52,769 bases of DNA from a virus, in the IMG/VR virus record IMGVR_UViG_3300020034_000021, positions 1 to 52,769 of that record. One strand, written 5' to 3'. The position numbers were made by a program, and so were the translations under genes. Below the pieces are notes generated by a model. It was not told where the DNA came from. It saw nothing but the letters and a program-made list of their open reading frames with translations, and made no database searches. Positions 43,768-52,295 of this stretch are shown in pieces. Positions within the stretch are counted from its first letter, which is position 1, and each line of letters starts with the position of its first letter.

Positions 43768-46700
43768 CGTCTTCGCCCTGCATCAGTACTTTTAGATAGC
43801 GCCTTAGAAACTTTTGAATTAGGCTGTGATATTTCAGACGCCACTAAACTAGGCGTATGTTTTACTACAGCCTTTGTCGCTTCGTCACGCGCAATAATTC
43901 TAATTTCTTCTGGTGATACTTGTTCGACTTCAAATTGTTTTGACGTTCCGTAATTTTTGATATTAACGGCAACTTTGGTTCCGCCGCCATTAGATGCAGC
44001 TTGTTTGTTGCCAACAACCTGCGCTGCGCCACTTCGGAGCGCATCAAGGTTTGCAACACCAACTCTAGCGGTTGTTTGCGCGTCGTGAACGTACTCTTGA
44101 CCATGCACCGCTCCTGCAATCATGTTTGTTGGGCCGTTACCCGTCCATCCGCCCTTCTGATATCCCTTGACCAAAGACAGCGCCTCAGATAGCGCCACGG
44201 TTGAGGCAATGCCAGCGCTCGCTGGGATCGCGTTCGCGCCAAAGCTGGCCAAGGACACCAACGCAGCCGGCGCGGCCCATGCAGCGCCCGTCGCAGCCGC
44301 AGCGGCCACGCTGGCAGCAGTCTGCACGGCTAGGGCGCTGGCAGCAAGTGTCTGGCCAAGCGCGGCATTGATGACGTATTGAATTCCTAGCTTGATAAAA
44401 CCGCTAATCAATTCGGAAATACCATCTCGCGCCACAGATCGCAACGTCTCTTTTAAGTTCTCGCCTTTCGCAATCGCATTACCAATACTGTTCGCGACAG
44501 CATCGGTAAAACCTTGCATTGTACTACCGATAATTTCGCTAATACCTGCCATGACACCGCGAAAATTAGTCACATAGGATTCAAGTGCAGCAATCTGTAT
44601 ATCTGCCCATGTCGCATCGCCAAGCAACATATTCAACTTCGCTTGTTCAACGCCAATTTGATTGACACTGATTGCATAAGCTTCATTCGAAATAATGCCA
44701 TTAGCACGCGCTGCGTCCAACGCTTGCAGCGTCATATACAGTTCTTGCTGTTTACCTATTGTCTCGCCGTAAATGCCGTTATAAATATCCTGAAATTGCG
44801 CGTCTAACTGATTCGCAATCAAATGTTCGCGAATTAAATCAAGACTAGCTTTTAACTGTTCATTGCCTTTTGCATTTATATCGCGACCTTTAGCGCGTAG
44901 ATCATTTGTAATTTGCATCATCTGTTGTTCAACAGCACGCTCCGCTGGCAACATACGCAACAGTTTTGTTTCTTCGTCAAGCTCCTTATTGACTTGCCGC
45001 AACGGATCAACCGAATTCAAATAGTCTTCGCTGGCTTTGAATACTGCTGCGCCGGCTTGCTGCGCTGAAATAACATGCTTGGCAAGTAGAATTTCCGTCG
45101 CTGTCTGCACAGCATTGTATGTGCGCAATGGTCCACTAGCTTCTTCGTAGATACGGTCTAATTCAACTTGTACCGCCGCCGATTGTTGAATCAATCTAAT
45201 TTTACGTTCGATCTCGGCAGATTCTGCCGCTGTCATTGCTTTATGCTTTGACGAAAACTGAATTTCAATCTGATCTAGCTTACTTTGAATTTCGCGCGCA
45301 TCTTTCAACATGAACAAACGCGACAATTCAGCATCTAACGTGCTGTTAATCTTTTCCATCGCTTTGCGCCGGTCTTCAATTGCTTTCAATTCGGCTGGTG
45401 TTGGACCAACTTTAGGAGGTGTACCAGCGCCACGCAAATTGCTGCCGCCACTACCGGCGACTTTATCCTTGCCATGAAAGTCAAGCAACTTGCCAAACGT
45501 ACCGCCTTGCGCGTCGAAACCTTTCTTAAGCGATTCTGCCCACAATTGACCAGCGGTTTTAAATTCCGTTTTGCCTTCGTTAATGATCAAACCAAAGTCA
45601 ACCGGTTGCCATTTCTCTAAGCCAACTTTCTCGCGCAAGAAATTTGCAGCGTCAATGCCTTTGTTAATAAAGTCTTCAATGAATTGCAATGCCTTGACCA
45701 ATACATTTCTAATCGACTGACCAATACCGCCACCCCAATTAAGGAATGCTGCATCGGCAAATATTTTCAAAGCGCGTAAATAACTAATGACAGTATCAAT
45801 CGATTCGCCAATCACATGCAACGCTTTGCGCGCATTCATCATCCCGTCTTCGAAAAATACAAGGTAACCGATAGCAGCACTTAACGCGACCACTAACAAA
45901 CCAAGCGGATTACTAGCAATCGCTAATGTAAATACTCTGACTGCTTTAGCAGCATTGACCATCATCGTAACGAGCGATTCGCCAAACGTCGCCAGTAATA
46001 AACCGCCGACAATAGACAGTGCAAATCCAAGCTTGTCTAAGTTGTTTGCCACAGCAATAATGGCTGTTGATAGTCCCGCTGTGAATCCTGTGGCTTTATT
46101 GAACTCGCCAAACGCCTGTACAAAGTTATTTCGCAGTACCGTAAAGGATTGTCCTAGTGTGGGGATTGTTTTGCCAAATGTTCTATCAACTTCTTCCGCT
46201 GCTGCTTTGAATGCATCGGCCAAGACACCGGCAGTAATCTTGCCTTGTGGCGCAAGTAGCAATAACTCGCCGCGCGTCACTTTCATTTGCTTGGCAATTG
46301 CATCAGCGGCGCTCGGCATGAGTTCCATGACGGTGCGAAATTCGTCGCCGTCTAACTTGCCTTTATTAAATGCTTGTGATAACTGCAACAATCCTGCCGC
46401 TGCTTCGCCACCCGTCGCGCCAGAAATAATTAACATTTTGTTAACTGTTTCTGTTAGTCTTAAAGACTCGGTTTGCGAACGTCCAAGCTGCTGCAACGCG
46501 CGGTCGAATCGTGTAAATGCGGTCGCTGTCTCTTCGACTGGCGCACGAGTGCGGTTTGCAACTTCAAATAGCTTTGTCGTGAGTTCGACAACTTGCGCTT
46601 CGCTGCTACTGACAACTTGCAATTTGTTTTGCAATGTCGTGTAAGCGTCTGCCGTTCGCAGAATGGCCGCTGCTGATACCGTGATCCCGGCCAGTGCCAG

Positions 46701-47126
46701 CGCGGAGCGCACATAGGTGGCAAGGCCGGCGCTCGCGGCGCGCGTAGACAGGGCCTGCTTTGCCTGCGCTTGCTGGAGCTTCAGGGCGGCCAAGGTGGCG
46801 CGATTGGTCGCTGCCGTGGCATTGGCCGTCTGTACGGCGGTTTGTTGCGTGGCGGTCGCTAGGCGGGCTTGAGCCGTGGCCGTAGCAACGGTCGCCGTCT
46901 GCAAACGTTGCTGTGCCGTCGCCGCTTGGAACGCGGCCTGTGCGCTCTTGGACTCTGCCGCCGCTAATCGATCAATAGCAGAAACGTTGATGGTTGCTAA
47001 CGCTTGTTTCAAACGCTCAATAGCGTCATAACTGTTACGCGCTTGCGTCGCAATCAATTCCAACTTCGTCGGAATAGAAGCGGCAACCTTATCGGTTATC
47101 TCTATAACAATCTTTTCGTCAGACAT
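43764..47126 (-). CDS. Tail tape measure protein
   Basis: 1120 residues, which at ~0.15 nm per residue predicts a tail near 170 nm. Ala/Thr/Gln-rich coiled coil at residues ~55-155 (AQARLATATQQTAVQTAN), then the tape-measure N-terminal domain 'VEETATAFTRFDRALQQLGR' with 'ATGGEAAAGLLQLSQAFNKG' and 'LDGDEFRTVMELMPSAADAI'. Hydrophobic segments follow (~360-430 and ~960-1010), and long helices lie between. The coding sequence has two GC-rich patches (46650-46960, 44160-44350) unlike the rest. Confidence 0.9.
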   Translation of the reverse strand: MSDEKIVIEITDKVAASIPTKLELIATQARNSYDAIERLKQALATINVSAIDRLAAAESKSAQAAFQAATAQQRLQTATVATATAQARLATATQQTAVQTANATAATNRATLAALKLQQAQAKQALSTRAASAGLATYVRSALALAGITVSAAAILRTADAYTTLQNKLQVVSSSEAQVVELTTKLFEVANRTRAPVEETATAFTRFDRALQQLGRSQTESLRLTETVNKMLIISGATGGEAAAGLLQLSQAFNKGKLDGDEFRTVMELMPSAADAIAKQMKVTRGELLLLAPQGKITAGVLADAFKAAAEEVDRTFGKTIPTLGQSFTVLRNNFVQAFGEFNKATGFTAGLSTAIIAVANNLDKLGFALSIVGGLLLATFGESLVTMMVNAAKAVRVFTLAIASNPLGLLVVALSAAIGYLVFFEDGMMNARKALHVIGESIDTVISYLRALKIFADAAFLNWGGGIGQSIRNVLVKALQFIEDFINKGIDAANFLREKVGLEKWQPVDFGLIINEGKTEFKTAGQLWAESLKKGFDAQGGTFGKLLDFHGKDKVAGSGGSNLRGAGTPPKVGPTPAELKAIEDRRKAMEKINSTLDAELSRLFMLKDAREIQSKLDQIEIQFSSKHKAMTAAESAEIERKIRLIQQSAAVQVELDRIYEEASGPLRTYNAVQTATEILLAKHVISAQQAGAAVFKASEDYLNSVDPLRQVNKELDEETKLLRMLPAERAVEQQMMQITNDLRAKGRDINAKGNEQLKASLDLIREHLIANQLDAQFQDIYNGIYGETIGKQQELYMTLQALDAARANGIISNEAYAISVNQIGVEQAKLNMLLGDATWADIQIAALESYVTNFRGVMAGISEIIGSTMQGFTDAVANSIGNAIAKGENLKETLRSVARDGISELISGFIKLGIQYVINAALGQTLAASALAVQTAASVAAAAATGAAWAAPAALVSLASFGANAIPASAGIASTVALSEALSLVKGYQKGGWTGNGPTNMIAGAVHGQEYVHDAQTTARVGVANLDALRSGAAQVVGNKQAASNGGGTKVAVNIKNYGTSKQFEVEQVSPEEIRIIARDEATKAVVKHTPSLVASEISQPNSKVSKALSKSTDAGRRR

Positions 47127-47560
47127 TACGGCAGTCTCAGCTTTAACGTACGTACAAACTTACGGCCAAGATAGACCGAACGTTCTACAAACCCTGCCGG
47201 CGCTTGTGCGCTGCTACCCTGATTCAACTCACGAATGTATTCTGCGTTATTCGATAAGAAAATCGTTTCACTGGGCTTCTTCTGCGATAACACTTGTTTA
47301 TGCTGTATCAACGCTTCTTCGGCGCTGGCTTCATACGTTGAACCTTGACTGCCTAACCGATACGCATCTATTTTTAAATCCCAAGGTTCTTCTAAATGCA
47401 ATATCCAATTTGATAATGCAGTTGATTCGTCAACGGGAGTTGTATGAACTAAATCAGTGCCGATAACTGTTGCAACTTCTGACGCTGCGAGACTCGCCGC
47501 GATAGGAATATCAACGGCGAGTTTTTCCATCCTTATAGCTAAGTCTAATAATGTTTTCAT
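47126..47560 (-). CDS. Tail completion / neck-type protein (HK97 gp10-like)
   Basis: 144 residues: 'ASEVATVIGTDLVHTTPVDE' and 'STALSNWILHLEEPWDLKID', then 'TIFLSNNAEYIRELNQGSSA' and 'FVERSVYLG'. The V-x-T-P-V-D-x-G/S-x-x-x-x-x-W and 'NN-x-x-Y-x-x-x-L-x-x-G' motifs are those of gp10/HK97-type connector or tail-completion proteins. It is oddly placed between the chaperones and the tape measure rather than in the connector cluster. Confidence 0.75.
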   Translation of the reverse strand: MKTLLDLAIRMEKLAVDIPIAASLAASEVATVIGTDLVHTTPVDESTALSNWILHLEEPWDLKIDAYRLGSQGSTYEASAEEALIQHKQVLSQKKPSETIFLSNNAEYIRELNQGSSAQAPAGFVERSVYLGRKFVRTLKLRLP

Positions 47561-47862
47561 CTCGCCTGTGAAGCCATGCGTGTCAGATACGCTTTATCCA
47601 TCGCCTTTATAAAATAAATCAAATCCTCTGTTTGCTCATTATCAAATTCAAACGCTACTGCATACTGTTTAATGCTTGTCCACGGAATTGGTCCGGTACT
47701 AAACCCATACGAACGTTCTGAATCCAAATCAAAAAATGCAGTTATATAAAGTTGCAAACCTAACGACAGTTCTGGCGCATTAACAATGCTGTCTGGAATA
47801 GGTTGTCCCATTTGCATTGCTTGCTTGATAATCTTAAGTTCATCCTTACCGATACCAAGCAT
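47557..47862 (-). CDS. Tail assembly chaperone, frameshift part (T-like)
   Basis: 101 residues from the in-frame ATG 47862, but most likely made as the C-terminal extension of the upstream chaperone by a -1 frameshift at 47883-47889. 'TGPIPWTSIKQYAVAFEFDN' and 'LIYFIKAMDKAYLTRMASQ' follow the typical P-W-x-x-I-x-x-Y-A ... I-x-x-M-D-x-x-Y-L pattern of GT-type second parts. Fusion product ~245 residues. Confidence 0.87.
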   Translation of the reverse strand: MLGIGKDELKIIKQAMQMGQPIPDSIVNAPELSLGLQLYITAFFDLDSERSYGFSTGPIPWTSIKQYAVAFEFDNEQTEDLIYFIKAMDKAYLTRMASQAR

Positions 47863-47876
47863 GTACGTCAGAACTG

Positions 47877-48293
47877 TTACAAGTTTTTTGCTTCTTCTTC
47901 CCTCGCTTCATCTTTGAACAATTCAGACGACTGTGCATATGTTTGCAAAAAATCATACAAACGTGGCAACTTCTTAAACAACTCAATTGCATTTGGTTCA
48001 GAAAACGTAATTGTGCTGCCATCTCTATCCTGCACATTGCGCCAATCTTTCAACACGCAACTTACAAAGATTTCCATAAAAATCTTTTCAGCAAAATCAT
48101 TTCCCATTGATTGAAGGTTTCCACGAAAAGGCTTCGTCGCCTTGTCCAACGCCTTCGCATACTTCTTATTAGCGCGTCCCATTGACGCCAAGACAAACAC
48201 AGGAACAGTGCTGTCATCGTTCGGCGGACCTTCAACTTCTACGCCTTCGGTTTCTTTTTTCTCATCAGTTTCAAATGTTTTAAATAACGACAT
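47877..48293 (-). CDS. Tail assembly chaperone, first part (G-like)
   Basis: 138 residues from ATG 48293 (MSLFKTFETDEKKETEGVEV); the longer frame to 48353 overlaps a leader. Acidic N-terminus, then 'ANKKYAKALDKATKPFRGNL' and a helical C-terminus ending EEEAKNL. The last codons GCA AAA AAC form a slippery heptamer. It binds the tape measure during tail assembly; the short form is made in excess over the frameshifted form. Confidence 0.87.
   Translation of the reverse strand: MSLFKTFETDEKKETEGVEVEGPPNDDSTVPVFVLASMGRANKKYAKALDKATKPFRGNLQSMGNDFAEKIFMEIFVSCVLKDWRNVQDRDGSTITFSEPNAIELFKKLPRLYDFLQTYAQSSELFKDEAREEEAKNL
47883..47889 (-). promoter_or_regulatory. -1 programmed ribosomal frameshift site A AAA AAC
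   Basis: The minus strand reads A AAA AAC in the X XXY YYZ register, two codons before the TAA at 47877. A -1 slip continues as CTT GTA ACA GTT CTG ACG TAC ATG, joining in frame to the T-like ORF. This conserved device sets the G to GT ratio in siphovirus and myovirus tails. Confidence 0.92.
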
Positions 48294-48352
48294 ACGCTGT
48301 ACTCCGGTTTTAGGACTGCGAAAAAAGATCGCAGCCCCATAGAGTACAAGCA

Positions 48353-49921
48353 TTATGCAGGCATTGCTATAGTCGGCAAGTAGGGGAAAATGACTTCCAT
48401 AAACGTATAGCCGTTGATGTTCTCTGCGCCTGCCGGTTCCAGCGGTACCATAATCGCCGCATCCTTTTCGACATTCAGCCGACCGCCACCAAGGCCAAGC
48501 AACGGAATATCCAGCACCATGCCAGCGTTCGCCGCTGCAACGATAATGTTGAAACCAACATCAGAGTTATTACGAACAGCACGCACCGCTGGCACCGTTG
48601 TAAAGTATGCCGTGATACTGCCACCAACTACAAAGTTACCTGCGGTCGCTTCAAACGCGCCAAGCACACCAATTGCCTTGTTTGGTGTGACGTTATTATT
48701 GATTGAAATTTCGCCTTCCGTGACGTAACCAAACAGCGCCGTAGGCAACGACGTTGTAGGATCAAGAATATTCATCTTGATCCGATAAACATTTGACGTG
48801 CTATTTTGTGCAGCTTCACCAAGTGAAGCAATGCGCGTACCAGCTTTGATCGTATCGCCAACTTCGCCAGAACGTTGCGAATTAGCTGCCGCTACATACG
48901 TCAAATCGGCATTGAACTTTTCAGCTTCAGGAATGTGCAGCGTGAATTCATTTGGCACCGCTCCCTCAAGGTATTCCGCTTGTGTCGCGGTTGGACCTTG
49001 GCCTAACGTTCGTTCAATGTTGTATGAACGCCGTTTAATTAAGCCAGAAGCAAACGTTTCATTGCGCAGCACATCGCCAAAAAAGATTTGAATCTTTTTA
49101 CCGGTACTGACTTCGGCAACCGAAGTAAACGTTGTGTCGTCAAACACAATGGCCGCAGCGGCAATCGATGCAATACGCGCATAGCCCACATTGTTTGCAA
49201 ATCGACCGCTGGCCAGCACGTCGCCGCCGATGAAAATCCACTCACCGACAATCAGACCTAGCGTATTTAGATTTGCCGCTGTAGAAGTCAAGCGCGCGAC
49301 GTTACCGGTTTTAACAATAGCAACGTCGGCTGTTGGAAATTCAAATCCAACAACTTCGACTTTAGCTGCTGTCGGCGGCGCGGCTTCATCTACCAAACCA
49401 TCAGCGACAACGATTCCAGTAGCATCAGCGCTAACAACAGCATGCAAACCGTTATTAGCAGCGTTGCTAAAGCCAGTACCTTTAACCAAGTAGCCAGCCT
49501 TATTGAAAGCAACCGCCGTTGCGCCAGTCGTGTATTTATCCGTCGCAGCCGCTGCCGCACTGACAACAATTTTAGCCGCATTCAATGGTCCCGTTGTTGG
49601 CTTCTCGCGCAGATCAGCAAAAAAGAAACCCTGCATTAAACGTGTCAGGTTATTAGCCGTAACGTCAATATTGAAACCGCCGCTAGCGTCAAGATTGGTA
49701 ATGACACCGCGCTTATTCTGGCGATTCGCACTGATCGGCGAACGCGCTACCATCGTCAGTTCGCCGCCAAAATCAGCGTAACTGTTCGGTTCCAATCCGT
49801 ACCAATTCGGATCAGCACCGTCAGCAGCTATTGTGGGCAGAACCTTATAGCAAATTTCTTCAGCAAACGAAAGTCCCGTAACGTTGCTGTCGATTTTGTT
49901 GATCGGGCATGGAAGAGGCAT
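48353..49921 (-). CDS. Major tail tube protein
   Basis: 522 residues, large for a tube protein. 'LDASGGFNIDVTANNLTRLM' and 'QGFFFADLREKPTTGPLNAA' form the tube start; the region with 'SYNIERTLGQGPTATQAEYL' and 'EGAVPNEFTLHIPEAEKFNA' is typical of phage tail tube proteins. Inserted Ala/Val/Thr-rich beta segments (residues ~100-260) look like extra Ig-like or surface domains. 'GVLGAFEATAGNFVVGGSIT' closes the tube fold. It lies next to the chaperones. Confidence 0.83.
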   Translation of the reverse strand: MPLPCPINKIDSNVTGLSFAEEICYKVLPTIAADGADPNWYGLEPNSYADFGGELTMVARSPISANRQNKRGVITNLDASGGFNIDVTANNLTRLMQGFFFADLREKPTTGPLNAAKIVVSAAAAATDKYTTGATAVAFNKAGYLVKGTGFSNAANNGLHAVVSADATGIVVADGLVDEAAPPTAAKVEVVGFEFPTADVAIVKTGNVARLTSTAANLNTLGLIVGEWIFIGGDVLASGRFANNVGYARIASIAAAAIVFDDTTFTSVAEVSTGKKIQIFFGDVLRNETFASGLIKRRSYNIERTLGQGPTATQAEYLEGAVPNEFTLHIPEAEKFNADLTYVAAANSQRSGEVGDTIKAGTRIASLGEAAQNSTSNVYRIKMNILDPTTSLPTALFGYVTEGEISINNNVTPNKAIGVLGAFEATAGNFVVGGSITAYFTTVPAVRAVRNNSDVGFNIIVAAANAGMVLDIPLLGLGGGRLNVEKDAAIMVPLEPAGAENINGYTFMEVIFPYLPTIAMPA

Positions 49922-49935
49922 AATAGTTACTCCAA

Positions 49936-50397
49936 TTAACCTATATCATCAAATTCGTATTCAGACACAACGTTGTAACGGTAGAACAAAGCTTCAGGCG
50001 GCAATTCGTTTATTGTCGTGTTTCTAAACCAAACCCTGCCCGGTTCAGTTTGTTTTCCACGAAACGCATTGCGCGCAATTATTGCAAGCTTCTTTCCTAA
50101 CTCCGATGCGGTCGCTAATTGCTTCGGACAAAAAATCTGTACAAACACTAAACCGGAAATTTCATAACGTCGCAACCCCGGTTGTTCAACACAAGCTGAC
50201 ATTGAACACTGTTCTTCTAATACTGTTTTATTTGAAACACGCGCCCAAAACTTATCGCTTGGCGGTTTCGCAGGTTCCTCAATATTCGGCCAACGCACGT
50301 CAGGCATATAACCAACTATCGCCGGAGTATTAGCCAGCCAAGCTGTACTAAACAACGCGAATATTTCATCTAACCCTTCGTCGTAAGCAACCGTCAT
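49936..50397 (-). CDS. Tail terminator-like protein (DUF4128, gpU-like)
   Basis: 153 residues: 'NIEEPAKPPSDKFWARVSNK', then 'RRYEISGLVFVQIFCPKQLA' and 'LGKKLAIIARNAFRGKQTEP', the gpU/DUF4128 pattern in which a P-P strand leads to an R-x-x-x-x-G-x-x-x-V/I strand and a helix. It caps the tail tube at the head-proximal end. Confidence 0.78.
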   Translation of the reverse strand: MTVAYDEGLDEIFALFSTAWLANTPAIVGYMPDVRWPNIEEPAKPPSDKFWARVSNKTVLEEQCSMSACVEQPGLRRYEISGLVFVQIFCPKQLATASELGKKLAIIARNAFRGKQTEPGRVWFRNTTINELPPEALFYRYNVVSEYEFDDIG

Positions 50398-50780
50398 CCT
50401 TCAAACTCTATCGTGTATAAAATCTTTTGACCATTTGGCGACAACAAATCAATTGATGTAATTCGTAATATAGTACCGTCTCTGTCAACTACATCTTTCA
50501 ACGTCGGTTCAAATGATACTTGTCCCATCAATCCGGCAAGCTTGCCTGTCGGTACTTCAGTGCCTTTCAAATACGCCAACAACTTTCGCCATTGCGTGTC
50601 ATTTGTAGGCACAAAACAAATCTTAATGTCAGGATGCAATACGGCTATAGCTTCAGTCGGTTTCCACGGTTTTAAAGGATCAACAGCCACACCATCGGCT
50701 ACACTATTCCATATGACTGATTGACCATACTTCGCTATCAGTCGTAACGCCGTCGCAATCTGTCTATCAAATTGACCCAT
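50394..50780 (-). CDS. Head-tail connector / stopper-like protein
   Basis: 128 residues: an N-terminal helix 'QIATALRLIAKYGQSVIWNS' followed by beta strands, with 'DRDGTILRITSIDLLSPNGQ' at the end. Size and position between the DnaT-like adaptor and the tail terminator match a head-closure or connector protein. ATGA overlap with the terminator gene. Confidence 0.65.
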   Translation of the reverse strand: MGQFDRQIATALRLIAKYGQSVIWNSVADGVAVDPLKPWKPTEAIAVLHPDIKICFVPTNDTQWRKLLAYLKGTEVPTGKLAGLMGQVSFEPTLKDVVDRDGTILRITSIDLLSPNGQKILYTIEFEG

Positions 50781-51265
50781 TAGCCGCGAAACACACTAAA
50801 GGTAAATGGGTTCCCACAGTTATCGCCAATGAGCGCCGCCAACAAAGCATCAACTGCAATAAACGTTGCTTGTCCGCTAAACTGCGAACCGCTGGCGTAC
50901 TCTGTTTCAATCGGTCCAACCTTTTCACGAATGACGTAATCGCTAGAGTTACCTGAAATGATCGGCAACAAATCAACCCCTTCTAGTACTGCTATCGCTA
51001 AACGAATTTGAGCAATCTTTAGATTCTTCGGAATGCCTGTAAATGCATCTCGCGGAAACGCTAAAGATTGTTCCTCATTTATTTTGTAACCGGCATAACA
51101 AGGTTTGATTTCCAAATAATCAATAGCCTTAAGCAATGCAACGTCAATTTCCGCATCAGACGGTACGGTGATACCGCGCGCAAGCGCATACGTCTTAAAC
51201 TCATCAGTTGTAACGTATGAATTCGCGTCGACAACGCCCGTACCGTCTTCGATGATTAACGGCAT
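50780..51265 (-). CDS. Head-tail adaptor (putative DnaT-like domain)
   Basis: 161 residues from ATG 51265 (AGG 6 nt upstream and TGATATG overlap with the upstream stop). 'GVVDANSYVTTDEFKTYALA' and 'RGITVPSDAEIDVALLKAID', then 'AFPRDAFTGIPKNLKIAQIR'. This is the pattern of the 'putative DnaT-like ssDNA binding' family, which in phages acts as a head completion adaptor (gp15/gp6-like). Confidence 0.75.
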   Translation of the reverse strand: MPLIIEDGTGVVDANSYVTTDEFKTYALARGITVPSDAEIDVALLKAIDYLEIKPCYAGYKINEEQSLAFPRDAFTGIPKNLKIAQIRLAIAVLEGVDLLPIISGNSSDYVIREKVGPIETEYASGSQFSGQATFIAVDALLAALIGDNCGNPFTFSVFRG

Positions 51266-51266
51266 A

Positions 51267-51563
51267 TCAGCCTGCGTTATTATCCCATACTGTGCCAGCA
51301 GCGCGACGATTCTTTTCAACAATCAGCGCATCCAATACCGCCGCACGTTTCTTACCGGCTTTCTCGGCAGGTTCCAACTTGGCAAAATCAGCTTCGTTCA
51401 GTCCTTGCAATCCTTTTGAAATGGTTTCAGGTGTACCATTTAAATAGGTAACAGCATTGAATGCAAATGCTGCCGCAGCCGTTTTCTTAACTGGCTTATT
51501 TGCTTCCTCACGGTCCGCTACCTGCTTTGCGCGAAACGCCTTTCTCTCTTCTAGCGACTTCAT
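51267..51563 (-). CDS. Small head-module protein of unknown function
   Basis: 98 residues, charged helices with Ala/Lys-rich middle (RKAFRAKQVADREEANKP, then KTAAAAFAFNAVTYLNG). 'EKAGKKRAAVLDALIVEKNR' gives a second helix. Lies between the structural protein 51576 and the adaptor. Not recognised. Confidence 0.62.
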   Translation of the reverse strand: MKSLEERKAFRAKQVADREEANKPVKKTAAAAFAFNAVTYLNGTPETISKGLQGLNEADFAKLEPAEKAGKKRAAVLDALIVEKNRRAAGTVWDNNAG

Positions 51564-51575
51564 AAATGCCTCCGA

Positions 51576-51875
51576 TTAAACGTCTTGGGTATCAACACCA
51601 GCGGGCAACATGCCCAGACTCCGCAAATAAGTAACAATCGAGTTGTGAAAATTACGCAACGATGTTTGCGCGCCAGCCGACATTGCCGACGTTTTAATAA
51701 CCAAATCCGTTTGATATTCTACGGTGCCATCCGCAAGACGAAAACCAATTGTGGCAGTGAATTGAGTATCACCGTTGATAGTCAAATCAGCGTTGCGACG
51801 AATATCTAACTTCCAATTGTCAACCGTCGCTTTCGTAACGCTTTTTACAATTGGTGTCGTCAATGTAGTAGGCAT
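51576..51875 (-). CDS. Beta-rich structural protein of unknown function
   Basis: 99 residues: 'TKATVDNWKLDIRRNADLTI' and 'FTATIGFRLADGTVEYQTDL' then 'SLRNFHNSIVTYLRSLGMLP'. A beta-sandwich with a final helix; similar small proteins occur near capsid-fibre genes. A decoration or connector role is likely but unproved. Confidence 0.65.
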   Translation of the reverse strand: MPTTLTTPIVKSVTKATVDNWKLDIRRNADLTINGDTQFTATIGFRLADGTVEYQTDLVIKTSAMSAGAQTSLRNFHNSIVTYLRSLGMLPAGVDTQDV

Positions 51876-51887
51876 ATCAAATATCCT

Positions 51888-52295
51888 TTAAGCAACCGGC
51901 TCTTTAATTTCCCAAGCAATCACACTGGTGTCAGTCGCGCTGCTACTAGTAAGTGTGAAACCCACACCAGCAACGCGCGAAGTACGCAAGAAACCTTGCG
52001 CGCCGCCAGCGGTTTGCACACTATAATTGATCAATGATTTATCAGTAATGCTTGGCGCACTAACCGTTGCTGTGCCTGCGACTAGCGTTACCAACCCGCT
52101 TTTGCCTGCGACAGTATCTGCCGGCTTACGCACAACAATGCTCGGCGGATTAACTTCAATTGGGATCACGTCGCCAGTTTGATAGACCGTTACGCTATTA
52201 TCTCCATACACAAGTGCAATAGCGTCCGATGGTATCGGATCTTGTGTCGTATACCTGCCTGTTACTGCGCTATAAGTTGAGGGAATAACAATCAT
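51888..52295 (-). CDS. Virion structural protein, fibre-associated (probable)
   Basis: 135 residues, beta-rich: 'YGDNSVTVYQTGDVIPIEVN' and 'TATVSAPSITDKSLINYSVQ', then 'FLRTSRVAGVGFTLTSSSAT' and 'DTSVIAWEIKEPVA'. The last ~60 residues match a decoration-like module (TVSxPxIT, then GxGFTxTSSxxTDTSxxxWxI). Start overlaps the fibre gene stop (ATGA at 52292-52295). Probably on the virion surface with the fibre. Confidence 0.65.
   Translation of the reverse strand: MIVIPSTYSAVTGRYTTQDPIPSDAIALVYGDNSVTVYQTGDVIPIEVNPPSIVVRKPADTVAGKSGLVTLVAGTATVSAPSITDKSLINYSVQTAGGAQGFLRTSRVAGVGFTLTSSSATDTSVIAWEIKEPVA

Noticed and set aside
45955-46644. 229-aa rightward frame inside the tape measure gene
   Set aside because: Low-complexity Ser/Ala/Asn antisense reading of the tape measure; no RBS or promoter.
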